Source: Ewingella americana (GTDB lineage Bacteria; Pseudomonadota; Gammaproteobacteria; Enterobacterales; Enterobacteriaceae). Taken from it: 64,000 nt of DNA. Under the pieces are notes generated by a model. That model was not told the DNA's origin. It saw only the letters and a list, made by a program, of their open reading frames with translations, and made no database searches. Positions within the stretch are counted from its first letter, which is position 1. Each line of letters starts with the position of its first letter. Shown here one piece after another: positions 1 through 13,537 of the stretch. A program made the position numbers and the translations under genes. The stretch covers positions 682 to 64,681 of the forward strand of contig NZ_RCZD01000012.1 of the NCBI RefSeq assembly GCF_006438725.1, given 5' to 3'.

Positions 1-78
1 TCTTTAAGACTTGATATTTTTTGCCACCGAGGTGGCTGATATCGTCTTGTGAGTGCCCACACAGATTGTCTGATAAAT

Positions 79-118
79 TGTTAAAGAGCGTTCGTTACCG
101 GATAAGTTCTCGGTAACG
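79..118 (-). promoter_or_regulatory. rrn antitermination site (boxB-like hairpin and boxA)
   Basis: On the minus strand an inverted repeat (111-118 paired with 93-100, 8 bp) is followed by boxA, CGCTCTTTAACA, at 79-90. This is the NusB/S10 loading site for rRNA antitermination. The hairpin takes the position of boxB. Confidence 0.8.
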
Positions 119-120
119 CG

Positions 121-156
121 GGAGGCAGATAATACGCTTTCCCGCTGAAGAGTCAA
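121..156 (-). promoter_or_regulatory. rrn P2 promoter
   Basis: Minus-strand -35 TTGACT (151-156) and -10 TATTAT (129-134) are 16 bp apart, about 130 bp downstream of P1. The spacer is nearly the same as in E. coli rrn P2. Confidence 0.85.
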
Positions 157-251
157 CCTTTTTCTCTTACGAGACGCGGTGTTTTCACCGGGTTGAGACT
201 TCCTGACTGGGCGACTTGGTTCTCGTTAGAGGAGTCGTTGTTCCCGGTCAG

Positions 252-312
252 TGGAGGCGCATTATAGGGAGTTCTCAGACAGTGGCAACCCTTAATTTCA
301 AATAATTTACTG
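252..312 (-). promoter_or_regulatory. rrn P1 promoter with AT-rich UP element
   Basis: Minus-strand -35 TTGCCA (283-288) and -10 TATAAT (261-266) are 16 bp apart. A GC-rich discriminator follows, and the predicted start is near 252. This closely matches E. coli rrnB P1. The AT-rich run at about 289-312 sits where the UP element belongs. The short spacer and GC discriminator are the features that make these promoters sensitive to ppGpp and initiating-NTP levels. Confidence 0.88.
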
Positions 313-351
313 ACCGTCTTTTTTTTGGCCGATACGCCCAGAGATCCAGCA

Positions 352-891
352 TTAGAGCGTTTTTTTGTACGATAACTTGCCAAAATCCTCGGCAAACTTC
401 TTAACTTGCTCCCAATCGGTGTATTCCACTTCTTTACTGGTATCCGTTTCGCCACCGGTCATGCGCATAATAAGTTGAATCATGACTTTATCTACCCACC
501 GATAGCGCGGATAACGCAGCGCGCCAGCGAATACACCGCACATGGCAGGTTTCCATGGTGTCCCCAGTAGGAACTTGCGTACATAGGAGTTGGTCTGAGG
601 CGTGCGCTTCTCAGGCTTACGCGCAGTAAGGTTCACCGCAAAGAACGCCGACGGCATGCTATTAAGCTGTTGGATATTCTGTTTTACAAATTTATCCAGT
701 ACGGCATTGAAGTGGCCGTAGCGGATTGACGCGCCCACCAGCACCTTATCGTAGCGAGAAAGCGTCACATGCTGCGCGTGCAGCAGGTCAATCACATCGC
801 ACTCATACTTCTCTTTCATGCAATTTGCTATATAAGAAGCAATGGCATGTGTTTGTCCATCACGCGTTGAATAGAGCACCAATGCTTTCAT
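352..891 (-). CDS. hemG: Menaquinone-dependent protoporphyrinogen IX dehydrogenase HemG
   Basis: This 179-residue protein is a flavodoxin-fold enzyme that oxidises protoporphyrinogen IX to protoporphyrin IX in haem synthesis and passes electrons to the quinone pool. The FMN phosphate-binding loop, [12 protein letters not shown], is at residues 7-18. Length and sequence match E. coli HemG (181 aa). The ATG at 889-891 was chosen over an upstream in-frame ATG because it begins the conserved [12 protein letters not shown] and has an AGGAAA ribosome site. It lies 34 bp behind trkH and upstream of the rrn operon, as in E. coli. Confidence 0.95.
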   Translation of the reverse strand: MKALVLYSTRDGQTHAIASYIANCMKEKYECDVIDLLHAQHVTLSRYDKVLVGASIRYGHFNAVLDKFVKQNIQQLNSMPSAFFAVNLTARKPEKRTPQTNSYVRKFLLGTPWKPAMCGVFAGALRYPRYRWVDKVMIQLIMRMTGGETDTSKEVEYTDWEQVKKFAEDFGKLSYKKTL

Positions 892-925
892 AACAGTTTC
901 CTTTCTCTCTTTATAAGGCTCTGAA

Positions 926-2377
926 TCATTCGCGCCAGAAGGTCGGCGTAAACAGAACCAATAACGTAAACACTTCAAGTCGACCAAATAACATCGTGAC
1001 GATGAGGATCCACTTCGCCGCCGAGTTCATCGACGCAAAGTTGTCGGCCACGACACCCAGACCCGGGCCGAGATTGTTCAACGTAGCCGTTACCGCCGCA
1101 AAGGCTGAGAAGTTATCTACGCCCGTGGCCACAATAGCCAACATGCTGACGATAAATACCAGCGCATAAGCCGAGAAGAATCCCCATACGGCTTCGATAA
1201 TTCGCTCCGGCAATGCACGGCTACCGAGCTTAATGGTATATACCGCATTCGGGTGAACCAGGCGTTTTAGCTCACGCGATCCTTGTAAATAGAGTAAAAG
1301 GATACGAATTACCTTCAGACCACCACCGGTCGACCCGGCACAGCCGCCGATAAAAGCAGAACACAGCAGAAGGATGGGCAGGAACAACGGCCATTTAGAG
1401 ATACTGTCGGTGGTGTAACCTGCGGTAGTCGCCATTGATACCACCTGGAAGAAGGCCTGATTGAGTGTTTCCAGCCCAGAGCTGTAAACGTCATGCATCC
1501 AGAGTACCGATGTACAGACCACCACCAGCGTCAGCTGCACGCCAATAAACATACGGAATTCGGGATCTCGCCAATACACCTTAAGATTGCGACCGCTCAG
1601 TACCGCAAAGTGCAGCCCATAATTACAACCGGAGATCAGCAGGAAGACTGCGATGATGGTGTTAATTGTACCGCTATGGAAATAACCGATGCTGGCGTCA
1701 TGAGTAGAGAACCCGCCAATCGCAATGGTTGAGAAGCTATGAGCGATAGCGTCGAATACCGACATCCCCGCTCCCCAAAGGGACAGCGCACAGGCAATAG
1801 TCAACAGCACGTAAATCAACCATAGCGTTTTCGCCGTTTCTGCTATGCGCGGCCGCATCTTGTTATCTTTCAGCGGCCCCGGCATTTCAGCGCGATAGAG
1901 CTGCATCCCCCCAACGCCCAAAATCGGCAAAATAGCGACAGCCAGCACAATGATCCCCATCCCACCAAACCACTGCAACATCTGGCGATAGAAGAGGATG
2001 GCTTTCGGCAGCGAATCCAGGCCGACTAACGTAGTCGCGCCAGTGGTTGTTAACCCTGAGAAAGATTCAAAAAAGGCGTCGGTCAGTGAAAGGTTTGGTC
2101 GCTCTGAGAACAAGAAAGGCAAAGCCCCCACACTTCCCAGCACCGTCCAGAACAGCACGACAATCAGGAAACCTTCGCGTGGCTTAAGCTCACTCTTCTG
2201 TTTTCGGTTTGGCAACCAAAGGAAAAGCCCGATGGCCAGCGCGACAAAGAACGTCTGGCTGAACGCGCGCCCTGCGCCATCGCGGTAAATTAACGCGACC
2301 AATCCGGGAATAATCATCGTTCCAGAGAACAGGATGACAAGCACCCCCACGATGCGTGTTATGGCACGAAAATGCAT
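926..2377 (-). CDS. trkH: Trk potassium uptake system membrane protein TrkH
   Basis: The 483-residue inner-membrane protein is the K+-translocating subunit of the low-affinity Trk system and works with the NAD-binding TrkA. The length equals E. coli TrkH. The four pore-loop glycine motifs of the Ktr/Trk/HKT family are visible, including TTTGATT, TIAIGGF, TTAGYTT and NNLGPG. Many hydrophobic segments run through the protein, and the motif CAGSTGGG is intact. It is followed closely by hemG and preceded by yigZ, so the minus-strand genes from pepQ to hemG are probably cotranscribed. Confidence 0.96.
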   Translation of the reverse strand: MHFRAITRIVGVLVILFSGTMIIPGLVALIYRDGAGRAFSQTFFVALAIGLFLWLPNRKQKSELKPREGFLIVVLFWTVLGSVGALPFLFSERPNLSLTDAFFESFSGLTTTGATTLVGLDSLPKAILFYRQMLQWFGGMGIIVLAVAILPILGVGGMQLYRAEMPGPLKDNKMRPRIAETAKTLWLIYVLLTIACALSLWGAGMSVFDAIAHSFSTIAIGGFSTHDASIGYFHSGTINTIIAVFLLISGCNYGLHFAVLSGRNLKVYWRDPEFRMFIGVQLTLVVVCTSVLWMHDVYSSGLETLNQAFFQVVSMATTAGYTTDSISKWPLFLPILLLCSAFIGGCAGSTGGGLKVIRILLLYLQGSRELKRLVHPNAVYTIKLGSRALPERIIEAVWGFFSAYALVFIVSMLAIVATGVDNFSAFAAVTATLNNLGPGLGVVADNFASMNSAAKWILIVTMLFGRLEVFTLLVLFTPTFWRE

Positions 2378-2416
2378 GCTGGCGCGTTCCTCAGCGAATT
2401 AACCATTGAATAAAAT

Positions 2417-3028
2417 TTATGACACCGGCTGCAATTGGAGCGTGCCGCGACTGAGATCATATAAACGGATGACGATCGCTGCTGCCTCTGCGGCGGGCAA
2501 TGCCAGACGCAGTTCGACAGCCGCACCGAAATCACTGTGTAAAATATGCCCGCCAACCTGCTGCATCAAGCTTTCCACCAGCGTGAGCTGAGCGTAATCG
2601 CAGTGCAGCTTATATTCTGCCAGCGGGACTTTTTGATAAACCGGCAATAACTTCAACGCCTGTTGAACACCACCACCGTAGGCTCGCACTAAACCCCCCG
2701 TGCCCAACATGATGCCGCCATAATAACGCACGACCACCGCCGTTATCTCGCCAACGCCACTTCCCATCAACTGCCCGAGTATAGGTTTACCGGCTGTACC
2801 CGCCGGTTCACCATCATCTGAAAAACCCAGTTGCTGTGAATCTGCTGGCGCACCCGCGACAAACGCCCAACAGTGATGCCTCGCTGCCGGATGCTGATTT
2901 TTTACATCATGTATAAACGTTTTAGCCGCTTCTACGCCTTCGGTGGGTGCCAAAAGTGTAATAAAGCGGCTCTTCTTTATTTCCTCACTGAAACTGACGG
3001 CTTCAGCAGGAACCGGGTAAGGCTGCAT
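2417..3028 (-). CDS. yigZ: IMPACT-family protein YigZ
   Basis: This 203-residue protein belongs to the UPF0029/IMPACT family. The signature block with the conserved GEPAGTAGKPIL and VVRYYGGIMLGTGGLVRAY stretches is in the first half (about residues 72-115), with a smaller C-terminal ferredoxin-like domain after it. E. coli YigZ has 204 residues. The biochemical role is not established; eukaryotic IMPACT links to translational control. Its ATG overlaps the pepQ stop by one base (TGATG), so translation is probably coupled to pepQ. Confidence 0.93.
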   Translation of the reverse strand: MQPYPVPAEAVSFSEEIKKSRFITLLAPTEGVEAAKTFIHDVKNQHPAARHHCWAFVAGAPADSQQLGFSDDGEPAGTAGKPILGQLMGSGVGEITAVVVRYYGGIMLGTGGLVRAYGGGVQQALKLLPVYQKVPLAEYKLHCDYAQLTLVESLMQQVGGHILHSDFGAAVELRLALPAAEAAAIVIRLYDLSRGTLQLQPVS

Positions 3029-4359
3029 CAGGCAAGTTTCAAATCACGCGTCATGTTTTCAATATGATTATCGTGAATGATAATATTGTCTTCGATACGA
3101 ATCCCACCGTATGGTTTCATCGCCTCGATACGATCCCAGGCAAAATGCTTGCTGAACTCCCCGTCACGCCAAGGTGCCAGCAACGACTCGATGAAATACA
3201 GACCCGGTTCAATGGTTAACACCATACCCGGCTGGATAACACGCGTGCAGCGCAGGAAAGGATACTGCGACGGCGCCGCCAGATGCGTACCCTTCTCATC
3301 CTGCATGAAACCCGCAACATCATGCACCTGTAACCCAAGCGGGTGGCCAAGACCATGCGGCAGGAATGGGCCGGTCAGGTTTTTCTCGACCATCGCTTCT
3401 TCGCTGATATCCACCACCAGCTTGTGCGCTTTGAGCAATTTGGCAATGCGGTGATGCATCTGGATATGATAGTCGGTATAGGTCACACCGGCTTTCATGG
3501 AGTCAATCAACGCCAGCTCTTCCTGGTTTAAATCCTTCACCAACGCGGCGAAATCGCTGTCAGAGTTCCCTGCGTAAGTGCGCGTCAAATCGGCAGCATA
3601 GCCGTTGTATTCAGCACCAGCATCGATCAGAAAACTGCGCATCTCAGACGGCGGTTGATGATCAAGTTTGGTGTAATGCAGCACAGCAGCGTGCTCGTTC
3701 AACGCCACGATGTTGTCATAAGGTACGTCGGTATCGCGGTGACCCGTCGCAGTCAGGTAGGCGAGGTTGATATCGAATTCACTCATGCCGGACAGGAACG
3801 CCTCTTGCGCCGCACGGTGGCCGCTGACCGCGACTTTTTGTGCTTCACGCATACAAGCCATTTCATAGCCTGTTTTATACGCGCGGTGGTAATGCAGATA
3901 ATCCAGCACGGCCTGAGGATTAATGTTACCCGCAGGTACACCCATATGCAGGGCGCGATCCGGGCTTGAGCCGATATAGGCCACACGTTTTAGGTCCGCA
4001 GGCAGTTGGTTTCTGATGTCATCCGCTTTCGCCAGCGGCGACAGCGCCACTTCATGGGTCCAGAAATTATCCGGCAACGGTTCCACACTGTGCCAGTAAT
4101 CTACCGGTGAGTAGAACCAGAGTTTAGGCGCATTAACCCCATCGACCCATAACCAGCAATTCGGCACTTTGGTGACCGGCACCCAGGCTTTGAATTGCGG
4201 GTTCACTTTGAACGGATAGCTATGGTCATCAAGGAAAGTCGTCATCAATTCACCCGAGTGAATCAATAACGCATCGAGTTGATTGCGTTGCAGTATTTCG
4301 CGCGCACGCGCTTGCAGCGTGGCGATATGTTCTTTGTAAAGCGTAGTGAGCGATTCCAT
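3028..4359 (-). CDS. pepQ: Xaa-Pro dipeptidase PepQ
   Basis: A 443-residue pita-bread metallopeptidase (M24B) that cleaves dipeptides with C-terminal proline in the cytoplasm. All five metal ligands are present at the E. coli positions: D246, D257, H339, E384 and E423. The start is the ATG at 4357-4359, which gives the family N terminus MESLTTLYK; an upstream ATG would add eight unsupported residues. It heads the pepQ-yigZ-trkH-hemG series and diverges from fadB. Confidence 0.96.
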   Translation of the reverse strand: MESLTTLYKEHIATLQARAREILQRNQLDALLIHSGELMTTFLDDHSYPFKVNPQFKAWVPVTKVPNCWLWVDGVNAPKLWFYSPVDYWHSVEPLPDNFWTHEVALSPLAKADDIRNQLPADLKRVAYIGSSPDRALHMGVPAGNINPQAVLDYLHYHRAYKTGYEMACMREAQKVAVSGHRAAQEAFLSGMSEFDINLAYLTATGHRDTDVPYDNIVALNEHAAVLHYTKLDHQPPSEMRSFLIDAGAEYNGYAADLTRTYAGNSDSDFAALVKDLNQEELALIDSMKAGVTYTDYHIQMHHRIAKLLKAHKLVVDISEEAMVEKNLTGPFLPHGLGHPLGLQVHDVAGFMQDEKGTHLAAPSQYPFLRCTRVIQPGMVLTIEPGLYFIESLLAPWRDGEFSKHFAWDRIEAMKPYGGIRIEDNIIIHDNHIENMTRDLKLA

Positions 4360-4501
4360 CAAACTGTCCTTTTTCCTGCACAACGATGCCGCATCTTATC
4401 ACAGCCGTGCGCGGGTCATAGCCCTGGAAGGTTTGTGATCTTGCCTGCAAATCACACTCATCTCATTTGCAAATTATTAACATAAAAACCACACTCTATT
4501 C

Positions 4502-4518
4502 ATCTGGTCATACCAGAT
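4502..4518. promoter_or_regulatory. FadR operator upstream of fadBA
   Basis: ATCTGGTCATACCAGAT is a 17-bp palindrome with 7-bp perfect arms. It matches the FadR operator core TGG-N5-CCA and lies 26 bp before the fadB start. In E. coli FadR represses fadBA here until long-chain acyl-CoA releases it. Confidence 0.9.
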
Positions 4519-4544
4519 CATCCCAGATGATTCAGGAGAGACAC

Positions 4545-7909
<3,365 letters not shown>

Positions 7910-7916
7910 TCAAACG

Positions 7917-7942
7917 TAAAAAAGCGGGCATTAGCCCGCTTT
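7917..7942. terminator. Bidirectional intrinsic terminator between fadA and fre
   Basis: AAAGCGGGC (7921-7929) pairs with GCCCGCTTT (7934-7942) across a 4-base loop, with A-rich sequence before it and T's after it. It can serve convergent fadA and fre. Confidence 0.8.
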
Positions 7943-7980
7943 GAATGTATTCATTACTACCGCGTTTAGTTGCTGTTGTT

Positions 7981-8005
7981 CCCGCCCGTCAGGGGCGGGC
8001 TTTTT
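7981..8005 (+). terminator. Second terminator after fadA
   Basis: CCCGCCC (7981-7987) pairs with GGGCGGG (7993-7999) and is followed by CTTTTT on the plus strand. It lies just before the 3' end of the opposing fre gene. Confidence 0.75.
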
Positions 8006-8016
8006 GCAGATAGCGT

Positions 8017-8727
8017 TTAGATGAAAGAGAACGCATCACCGTACATACGATCTGCTAATGCACCCCGTTCAGCCACAAAGCGCTCGCGGGCGATTTTCGC
8101 CATTTCGAAGCGTCCGGCGATATAAATGTCATGTCCTGCCAACGAAGAAAAGTCCTGAAGCACAGCGCTTAACACGATACCGCTGCGGCCCAGCCAACCC
8201 TCTTCCGGCTGTTCAACCACCGGGATCACCTTCAGGTTCGGGTGATTCACGCTCAGTGCTTCCAGTTCGCCCAAATCATAAAGGTGTTTGAGCTCACGAC
8301 CGCCCCAATAAATGGAAATATCACGATCCGGCTGCTGCTCAAGGGCGGCCACCAGAATCGAACGCGCGTAAGAGAAACCGGTACCACCGGCGATCAGTAC
8401 CAGCGGACGATCGCCCTCGTCACGCAACCAGGCATCGCCGTGAGGAATATCCACGGCAATGGTTTGTTCTTTCAGAATGCGATCCATTACCGCCATGGCG
8501 TACAGATTCAATTCTGACGCGCCAATATGCAGCTCAATTGTGTCACTCTTTTCGCTTTCGGCAGGCGTAGACGCGAGGGAGAACGGGCGTTTATCCCGCT
8601 CGTCCATCACCACCATCAGGTACTGACCGGCACGGAAAGAAAACGGTGCTTCCGGCAATAACCGAACCCGGTACACCGTATCAGTAATGGCCTCAACCGA
8701 GGTTACTTTACAGCTCAATGTTGTCAT
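8017..8727 (-). CDS. fre: NAD(P)H-flavin reductase Fre
   Basis: The 236-residue reductase transfers hydride from NAD(P)H to free riboflavin, FMN or FAD. E. coli Fre has 233 residues. The N-terminal beta-barrel carries the flavin motif RPFSLAS, and the C-terminal nucleotide-binding half has the [11 protein letters not shown] loop. In E. coli fre lies directly downstream of ubiD, and the same minus-strand order is kept here. Confidence 0.94.
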   Translation of the reverse strand: MTTLSCKVTSVEAITDTVYRVRLLPEAPFSFRAGQYLMVVMDERDKRPFSLASTPAESEKSDTIELHIGASELNLYAMAVMDRILKEQTIAVDIPHGDAWLRDEGDRPLVLIAGGTGFSYARSILVAALEQQPDRDISIYWGGRELKHLYDLGELEALSVNHPNLKVIPVVEQPEEGWLGRSGIVLSAVLQDFSSLAGHDIYIAGRFEMAKIARERFVAERGALADRMYGDAFSFI

Positions 8728-8775
8728 GCGTTCCCTCTGTGGGTCATCAAAGCAAGGCGAAGAACAGCGGCGCGG

Positions 8776-10323
8776 TTATTTCTTCGCGCTGCCGCTGCCT
8801 GCATTTTTATTATAGGTTGGCGCTTTACTGGCGTACTTATCACCGGCAAAGATGCCGAGTTCATCCCAGATGGCGTCAACGCGCGCGGTCACGGTGGGAT
8901 CCTTCACAATAGGGCGTCCCCATTCGCGCTGCGTTTCGCCCGGCCATTTATTGGTGGCGTCTAACCCCATTTTCGACCCCAAACCGGAAACCGGTGAGGC
9001 AAAGTCGAGATAATCGATGGGCGTATTTTCAACTAACACGGTGTCACGCGCAGGATCCATGCGGGTGGTTATTGCCCAGATCACATCATTCCAGTCACGG
9101 GCATTAATGTCGTCATCGCAGACAATCACGAATTTAGTGTACATAAACTGGCGCAAGAATGACCAGACTCCCATCATCACGCGCTTGGCATGACCGGCAT
9201 ACTGCTTCTTCATGGTAACGATTGCCAGTCGGTATGAGCAACCCTCAGGCGGCAGATAAAAATCCACAATTTCCGGGAATTGTTTTTTCAAAATCGGCAC
9301 AAAGACTTCATTAAGCGCCACCCCCAGCACGGCAGGTTCATCCGGCGGCCGGCCAGTATAGGTGGAATGGTAAATGGCGTTTTTACGCTGAGTGATATGT
9401 GTGATGGTAAACACCGGGAAACTGTCTACTTCATTATAGTAGCCAGTGTGATCGCCGTAAGGGCCTTCGGGTGCCAGTTCCGCCGGATCGATATAACCTT
9501 CCAGCACAATTTCCGCGCTGGCAGGCACTTCAAGATCGTTGGAAATGCATTTCACGACTTCGGTCTTATTGCCGCGCAGCAGACCGGCAAAAGCATATTC
9601 TGACAGCGTATCCGGTACAGGCGTCACCGCGCCGAGAATGGTCGCGGGGTCAGCGCCAAGTGCCACAGAAACCGGGAACGGTTTGCCCGGGTTTTGCTGG
9701 CACCACTCCTGGAAATCCAGCGCACCGCCGCGATGCGACAACCAGCGCATGATCACTTTGTTCCTGCCTAGCACCTGCTGGCGGTAGATGCCCAGGTTCT
9801 GACGCTGTTTGTGTGGCCCGCGGGTGACCGTCAAACCCCAGGTGATCAGCGGTGCGGCATCTTCGGGCCAGCAGTGCATCACCGGGATACGCGACAGATC
9901 AACGTCATCCCCTTCCCAAATCAGTTCCTGGCAAGGTGCTGAATGCAGAACCTTGGTCGGCATATTCATCACTTGCTTGAACTTGGGCATTTTGTCGTAA
10001 AAATCACGAAACCCGCGCGGTGGCTCAGGCTCTTTCAGAAATGCCAGTAACTCGCCGACTTCACGCAGCGCACTAACCTCTTCCTGCCCCATCCCCAATG
10101 CCACGCGTTCAGGCGTACCGAATAAATTGCACAACACCGGCATGTCGTAACCTTTGGGGTTTTCAAACAATAGCGCGGGGCCACCGGCACGCAGCGTGCG
10201 GTCAGCAATTTCGGTCATTTCCAGATAGGTATCGACAGGCTGAGTAATGCGTTTCAGTTCGCCTCTCTTTTCAAGTAATGAGAGGAAGTCACGTAAGTCA
10301 CGGTATTTCATGCTAATTTTCAT
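8776..10323 (-). CDS. ubiD: 4-hydroxy-3-polyprenylbenzoate decarboxylase UbiD
   Basis: UbiD decarboxylates 3-octaprenyl-4-hydroxybenzoate in ubiquinone synthesis using prenylated FMN made by UbiX. The long central block matches E. coli UbiD (497 aa) closely, including NLGIYRQQ, the conserved [12 protein letters not shown] and the C-terminal WGRPI. Two starts are possible: ATG at 10323 ([12 protein letters not shown], 515 aa) and ATG at 10311 (MKYRDLRD, 511 aa). The first resembles the N terminus I recall for Yersinia UbiD; neither has a strong ribosome site. The C terminus carries about 15 extra lysine- and alanine-rich residues compared with E. coli. Confidence 0.93.
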   Translation of the reverse strand: MKISMKYRDLRDFLSLLEKRGELKRITQPVDTYLEMTEIADRTLRAGGPALLFENPKGYDMPVLCNLFGTPERVALGMGQEEVSALREVGELLAFLKEPEPPRGFRDFYDKMPKFKQVMNMPTKVLHSAPCQELIWEGDDVDLSRIPVMHCWPEDAAPLITWGLTVTRGPHKQRQNLGIYRQQVLGRNKVIMRWLSHRGGALDFQEWCQQNPGKPFPVSVALGADPATILGAVTPVPDTLSEYAFAGLLRGNKTEVVKCISNDLEVPASAEIVLEGYIDPAELAPEGPYGDHTGYYNEVDSFPVFTITHITQRKNAIYHSTYTGRPPDEPAVLGVALNEVFVPILKKQFPEIVDFYLPPEGCSYRLAIVTMKKQYAGHAKRVMMGVWSFLRQFMYTKFVIVCDDDINARDWNDVIWAITTRMDPARDTVLVENTPIDYLDFASPVSGLGSKMGLDATNKWPGETQREWGRPIVKDPTVTARVDAIWDELGIFAGDKYASKAPTYNKNAGSGSAKK

Positions 10324-10470
10324 CGCCAAATTGGAGGAGAGCATTATAAAGCCTCTCCAGAGTTGTTGCTGCCTTTTCGTTATCAATAAGTAAATACCGA
10401 TAATAAAAGGCAGTGTAACCATCAGCCCGGCTATCGGTTGAACTGGCGGTGCGAAAAGCGGAGATGGCGG

Positions 10471-11196
10471 CTATCGGCAGTTAAACGGTACCAGTGGGCT
10501 CAGGGCCAGAGTATCGTGATATTCCCGAATATCATGGCCGTGGCGGAAGACCTTAAAGCCTTGCCCCTTCGCGCTGAAGTAGCTTAGATCATTGCCTGAC
10601 ACCTTCAACAGGCTGCCTTCACGCAACGCAATCACCGACTCACTCGGGTTCACAGCACAAAACTCAGCAATGCGTTCGTCTCGGGTTTCGCCCATGTGAC
10701 CGCTGAGATGCGCATCAATATAGTGCGGATTGATTTGCACCGGGAACAGGCCAAGAGACGGCAAAACCACTGAGTTACGCACCGGCATATCATTGGTAGT
10801 GCGAATGCTTGGCGTCGCGACATTACAACCTGCGCTCCAGCCGATATAAGGCACATTGCGTTCACGCACAGCGCGCTGGATGGGAACAATCAGGCCGTTC
10901 TCGTGTAATAACTGATTCAGCATCCAGGTATTCCCGCCGCTTATCAGAATGCACTCCGCCTGTTCGATGGCTTCAGATGGCGTTTCGGCATGGTGAATAC
11001 TGCCGACCTTAATCCCCAGCGCCTGTTCGAGATCCTGTGCGCGGGCGTCATAGTCGCTGCGAATCAGGGCATAAGGGATCAGAACAGCAGAAGTAATATT
11101 GCGAGCTTTCAACATTGCCTGAATATGTTCATTGGCATAGCCTAACAGCGAGGACTCCCCTGAAAGCTTACCGTTACTCAACAAGAACAACTCCAT
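10471..11196 (-). CDS. pepE: Dipeptidase E (alpha-aspartyl dipeptidase) family, S51
   Basis: The 241-residue protein matches E. coli PepE (229 aa), a serine peptidase with a class-I glutamine-amidotransferase-like fold that cleaves Asp-X dipeptides. The nucleophile elbow GWSAGCN is present, followed by the TIRTTNDMP-like segment and QINPHY, the positions of the other active-site residues. The gene is not beside ubiD in E. coli, so this is a local difference. It stands alone between ubiD and divergent rfaH. The symbol rests on similarity and it could be a paralogue. Confidence 0.82.
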   Translation of the reverse strand: MELFLLSNGKLSGESSLLGYANEHIQAMLKARNITSAVLIPYALIRSDYDARAQDLEQALGIKVGSIHHAETPSEAIEQAECILISGGNTWMLNQLLHENGLIVPIQRAVRERNVPYIGWSAGCNVATPSIRTTNDMPVRNSVVLPSLGLFPVQINPHYIDAHLSGHMGETRDERIAEFCAVNPSESVIALREGSLLKVSGNDLSYFSAKGQGFKVFRHGHDIREYHDTLALSPLVPFNCR

Positions 11197-11341
11197 GACG
11201 CTTCTCCGTTATTGTCGTTAGAAACCTGTGTAAAGTGCCGCGATACGTCTGGCGTTCGCCTGCAATCATCATCCCTCCAGTCTGTCTATCACCGGTCACT
11301 TTTGCTATGCTGACGGGCTAGGCTTGAAGGCGTGTGAGACT

Positions 11342-11830
11342 ATGGAATCCTGGTACTTATTATATTGCAAACGCGGGCAACTTCTTCGCGCTAAAGAACA
11401 TTTAGAACGTCAACAGGTTAACTGTTTAACCCCGATGATCACACTGGAAAAAATGGTGCGTGGCCGCCGTACTCCGGTGAGTGAACCCCTATTCCCGAAC
11501 TATCTGTTCATTGAGTTTGACCCCGAGCGCATCCATACAACAACGATCAGCGCCACGCGTGGCGTCAGTCATTTTGTTCGCTTTGGCCCACAGTTGGCCA
11601 CGGTGCAGCCGGATGTCATTCATCAACTGATGGCCCAGCCGATGCCCGAAGTCCTTGACCCCGATACCCCGCACTCCGGTGACGTGGTCGTCATTACTCA
11701 GGGTGCCTTCGAAGGCCTCGAAGCGATTTATACCGAACCTGATGGCGAAGCGCGTTCGTTGTTGTTACTCAATCTTATCAATCAACAGGTTAAGCAAAGT
11801 CTCGATAACACGCATTTTCAAAAGATTTGA
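11342..11830 (+). CDS. rfaH: Transcription antiterminator RfaH
   Basis: The 162-residue NusG paralogue is recruited to ops-containing operons (LPS core, capsule and other long operons) and couples transcription to translation. Its length equals E. coli RfaH. The N-terminal NGN domain starts [12 protein letters not shown] and contains the FPNYLFIEF and [12 protein letters not shown] stretches. The C-terminal KOW-like, fold-switching domain contains [10 protein letters not shown]. The ATG at 11342 gives the conserved MESWYLLY start. Confidence 0.95.
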   Translation: MESWYLLYCKRGQLLRAKEHLERQQVNCLTPMITLEKMVRGRRTPVSEPLFPNYLFIEFDPERIHTTTISATRGVSHFVRFGPQLATVQPDVIHQLMAQPMPEVLDPDTPHSGDVVVITQGAFEGLEAIYTEPDGEARSLLLLNLINQQVKQSLDNTHFQKI

Positions 11831-11872
11831 TCGACACCGGCTTATAATTTTCCTGATACCAAGGCCAGGTAC

Positions 11873-11902
11873 TAAAAATGAAGGCACCTTTTGAGGTGCC
11901 TT
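11873..11902. terminator. Bidirectional terminator between rfaH and tatD
   Basis: AAGGCACCT (11881-11889) pairs with AGGTGCCTT (11894-11902) across a TTTG loop. On the minus strand it is followed by a T-rich run, so it can end tatD as well as rfaH. Confidence 0.8.
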
Positions 11903-11917
11903 TCCTATATACACCAT

Positions 11918-12706
11918 TTAATGTTGCGGTAAACCGAACAGAGAACGCGCGTTCGCCTCAGTTTTTTGCGCCAACCACACCGGGTCTTCACCGCGCCACT
12001 GCGCCACCTGTTTGATGATATGCGGTAAAAAGGCAGGCTCATTGCGGCGATTTTTCGGCTTTTCAGGCATATCACGCGGGAGCAAATAAGGAGCGTCCGT
12101 TTCAAGCAACAGACGGTCAGCCGGAATAAGGCCCAGCATCCCCCGCAGCGCCAATCCACGACGCTCATCGCATACCCAACCCGTGATACCGATAGACAGC
12201 CCCAGCGAAAGATACAGCTCAAGCTCCTGCTGAGTGCCGGTAAAACAGTGAACGACCGCACCGGGTAGTTGACTTAGCCAAGGTGTCAGTAAATCAGCAA
12301 AACGGGGATGCGCGTCGCGACAATGCAGGAAGACCGGTAAGCTCAGTTCCGCTGCCAGCGCCAACTGTGCACTGAACGCCGACTCCTGCTTATCTGCGGG
12401 TGAAAAATTACGGTTGAAATCTAAACCACATTCACCAATTGCCACCACCTGAGGGTCGGCTGCCAGCGTTCGGATAGTCTGTTCGGTTTCACGGTTCCAG
12501 CTGCTGGCCTGATGCGGATGCACACCCGCAGTCGACCAGCAGAACTGCGGATATTGCGCCGCAAGCAGCCCGGCTTCAACGCTTTCAGCCACAGATGTTC
12601 CGGTGATTAACATACCGGAAAGCCCGGCGGCCCGTGCGCGTTCAATCACTTGAAGGCGGTCTTTATCAAACTGATTACTGGTCAGGTTTACGCCAATTTC
12701 AAACAT
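11918..12706 (-). CDS. tatD: 3'-5' ssDNA/RNA exonuclease TatD
   Basis: The 262-residue metal-dependent TIM-barrel hydrolase matches E. coli TatD (260 aa), a 3'-5' exonuclease linked to repair and RNA turnover. It is not needed for Tat export despite its position in the operon. Metal-site motifs are present: [23 protein letters not shown] and ETDAPYL. As in E. coli TatD, the first HxH motif of the wider family is replaced by GVNLTS. It follows tatC with a hairpin between them. Confidence 0.94.
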   Translation of the reverse strand: MFEIGVNLTSNQFDKDRLQVIERARAAGLSGMLITGTSVAESVEAGLLAAQYPQFCWSTAGVHPHQASSWNRETEQTIRTLAADPQVVAIGECGLDFNRNFSPADKQESAFSAQLALAAELSLPVFLHCRDAHPRFADLLTPWLSQLPGAVVHCFTGTQQELELYLSLGLSIGITGWVCDERRGLALRGMLGLIPADRLLLETDAPYLLPRDMPEKPKNRRNEPAFLPHIIKQVAQWRGEDPVWLAQKTEANARSLFGLPQH

Positions 12707-12723
12707 ATCCGGTCCTAAAACAG

Positions 12724-12749
12724 AAACCGCCCAACAGGGCGGTTTTTTA
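12724..12749. terminator. Hairpin between tatC and tatD
   Basis: AAACCGCCC (12724-12732) pairs with GGGCGGTTT (12737-12745) with an AACA loop. The plus strand carries six T's; the minus strand carries only TTTC. It may cause partial termination after tatC and so lower tatD expression. Confidence 0.65.
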
Positions 12750-12763
12750 GATCAATGATCCCA

Positions 12764-13534
12764 TCAGGAAGCCTGATCCTGCTCGTCGTCTTCAGCATCA
12801 ACGTCAGAACGACGGCGCTTACCGACATAGAAACGGGCACAGAACACCCCGATTTCAAACAGGCAGTACATCGGGATAGCCAGCAAAGTTTGCGAGAAAA
12901 CATCCGGCGGCGTTAATAACATACCGACCACAAACGCGCCCACCAACACATATGGCCGTTTTTTCTTGAGATCTTCGGGGGTCGTTACACCGCTCCAGCA
13001 CAGCAGAACGATGGCGATCGGCACTTCAAACGACACGCCAAACGCCATAAACAACGCCATGACGAAATCGAGGTAATTATTAATGTCCGTCGCAATTTGC
13101 ACACCGGCAGGTGCCGTTTTGGCAAAGAAGGCAAACGCCAGCGGAAACACCACAAAGTAGGCAAACGCCATGCCGAGGTAAAACAACAGCGAGCTGGAAA
13201 ATAGCAATGGCATCATCAAACGACGCTCATGCTTATACAGCGCCGGTGCCACAAAACCCCATATCTGATAAAGAATGAACGGCGCAGAAGCAAACACCGA
13301 CACTATCATCGTCAGCTTGATCGGGGTAAAGAATGGCGACGCCACGTCGGTTGCAATCATGCTCGCGCCAAGCGGCATTTGTTTAATTAACGGCGCAGAG
13401 ACCAGGTAGTAAATATCATTGGCAAAATAGGCCAAAGCCAGGAAAACCACCAAAATACAGATGATGGAATTGAGCAGACGCTTACGCAGTTCTATCAGAT
13501 GGCTGATAAGCGGTTGGGTATCTTCAACAGCCAT
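12764..13534 (-). CDS. tatC: Twin-arginine translocase subunit TatC
   Basis: The 256-residue, six-span inner-membrane protein is the core receptor for twin-arginine signal peptides and works with TatA and TatB. It begins with the short cytoplasmic N terminus leading to LIELRKRLL, which contacts the signal peptide. The conserved FxxPIK-type loop appears as [11 protein letters not shown], and [14 protein letters not shown] contains a conserved glutamate. The C-terminal tail is acidic. The length matches E. coli (258 aa). It follows tatB after 3 bp. Confidence 0.96.
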   Translation of the reverse strand: MAVEDTQPLISHLIELRKRLLNSIICILVVFLALAYFANDIYYLVSAPLIKQMPLGASMIATDVASPFFTPIKLTMIVSVFASAPFILYQIWGFVAPALYKHERRLMMPLLFSSSLLFYLGMAFAYFVVFPLAFAFFAKTAPAGVQIATDINNYLDFVMALFMAFGVSFEVPIAIVLLCWSGVTTPEDLKKKRPYVLVGAFVVGMLLTPPDVFSQTLLAIPMYCLFEIGVFCARFYVGKRRRSDVDAEDDEQDQAS

Positions 13535-13537
13535 GGT

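Larger units (their letters stand above)
1..252 (-). ncRNA. rRNA operon 5' leader (partial; the 16S gene lies beyond the left edge)
   Basis: Read on the minus strand this is the transcribed leader of an rRNA operon. The block after boxA (about positions 50-90) matches the conserved enterobacterial 16S leader, and P1 and P2 stand in the right order upstream. Transcription runs toward position 1, so the 16S gene should begin just outside the window. A rrn operon directly behind hemG is the same arrangement as rrnA in E. coli. A small GC-rich hairpin lies at 22-35. Confidence 0.88.

Noticed and set aside
153-455. Minus-strand 100-codon frame across the rrn promoter region
   Set aside because: It covers P1, P2 and the end of hemG, which explain the sequence better; the composition is not protein-like.
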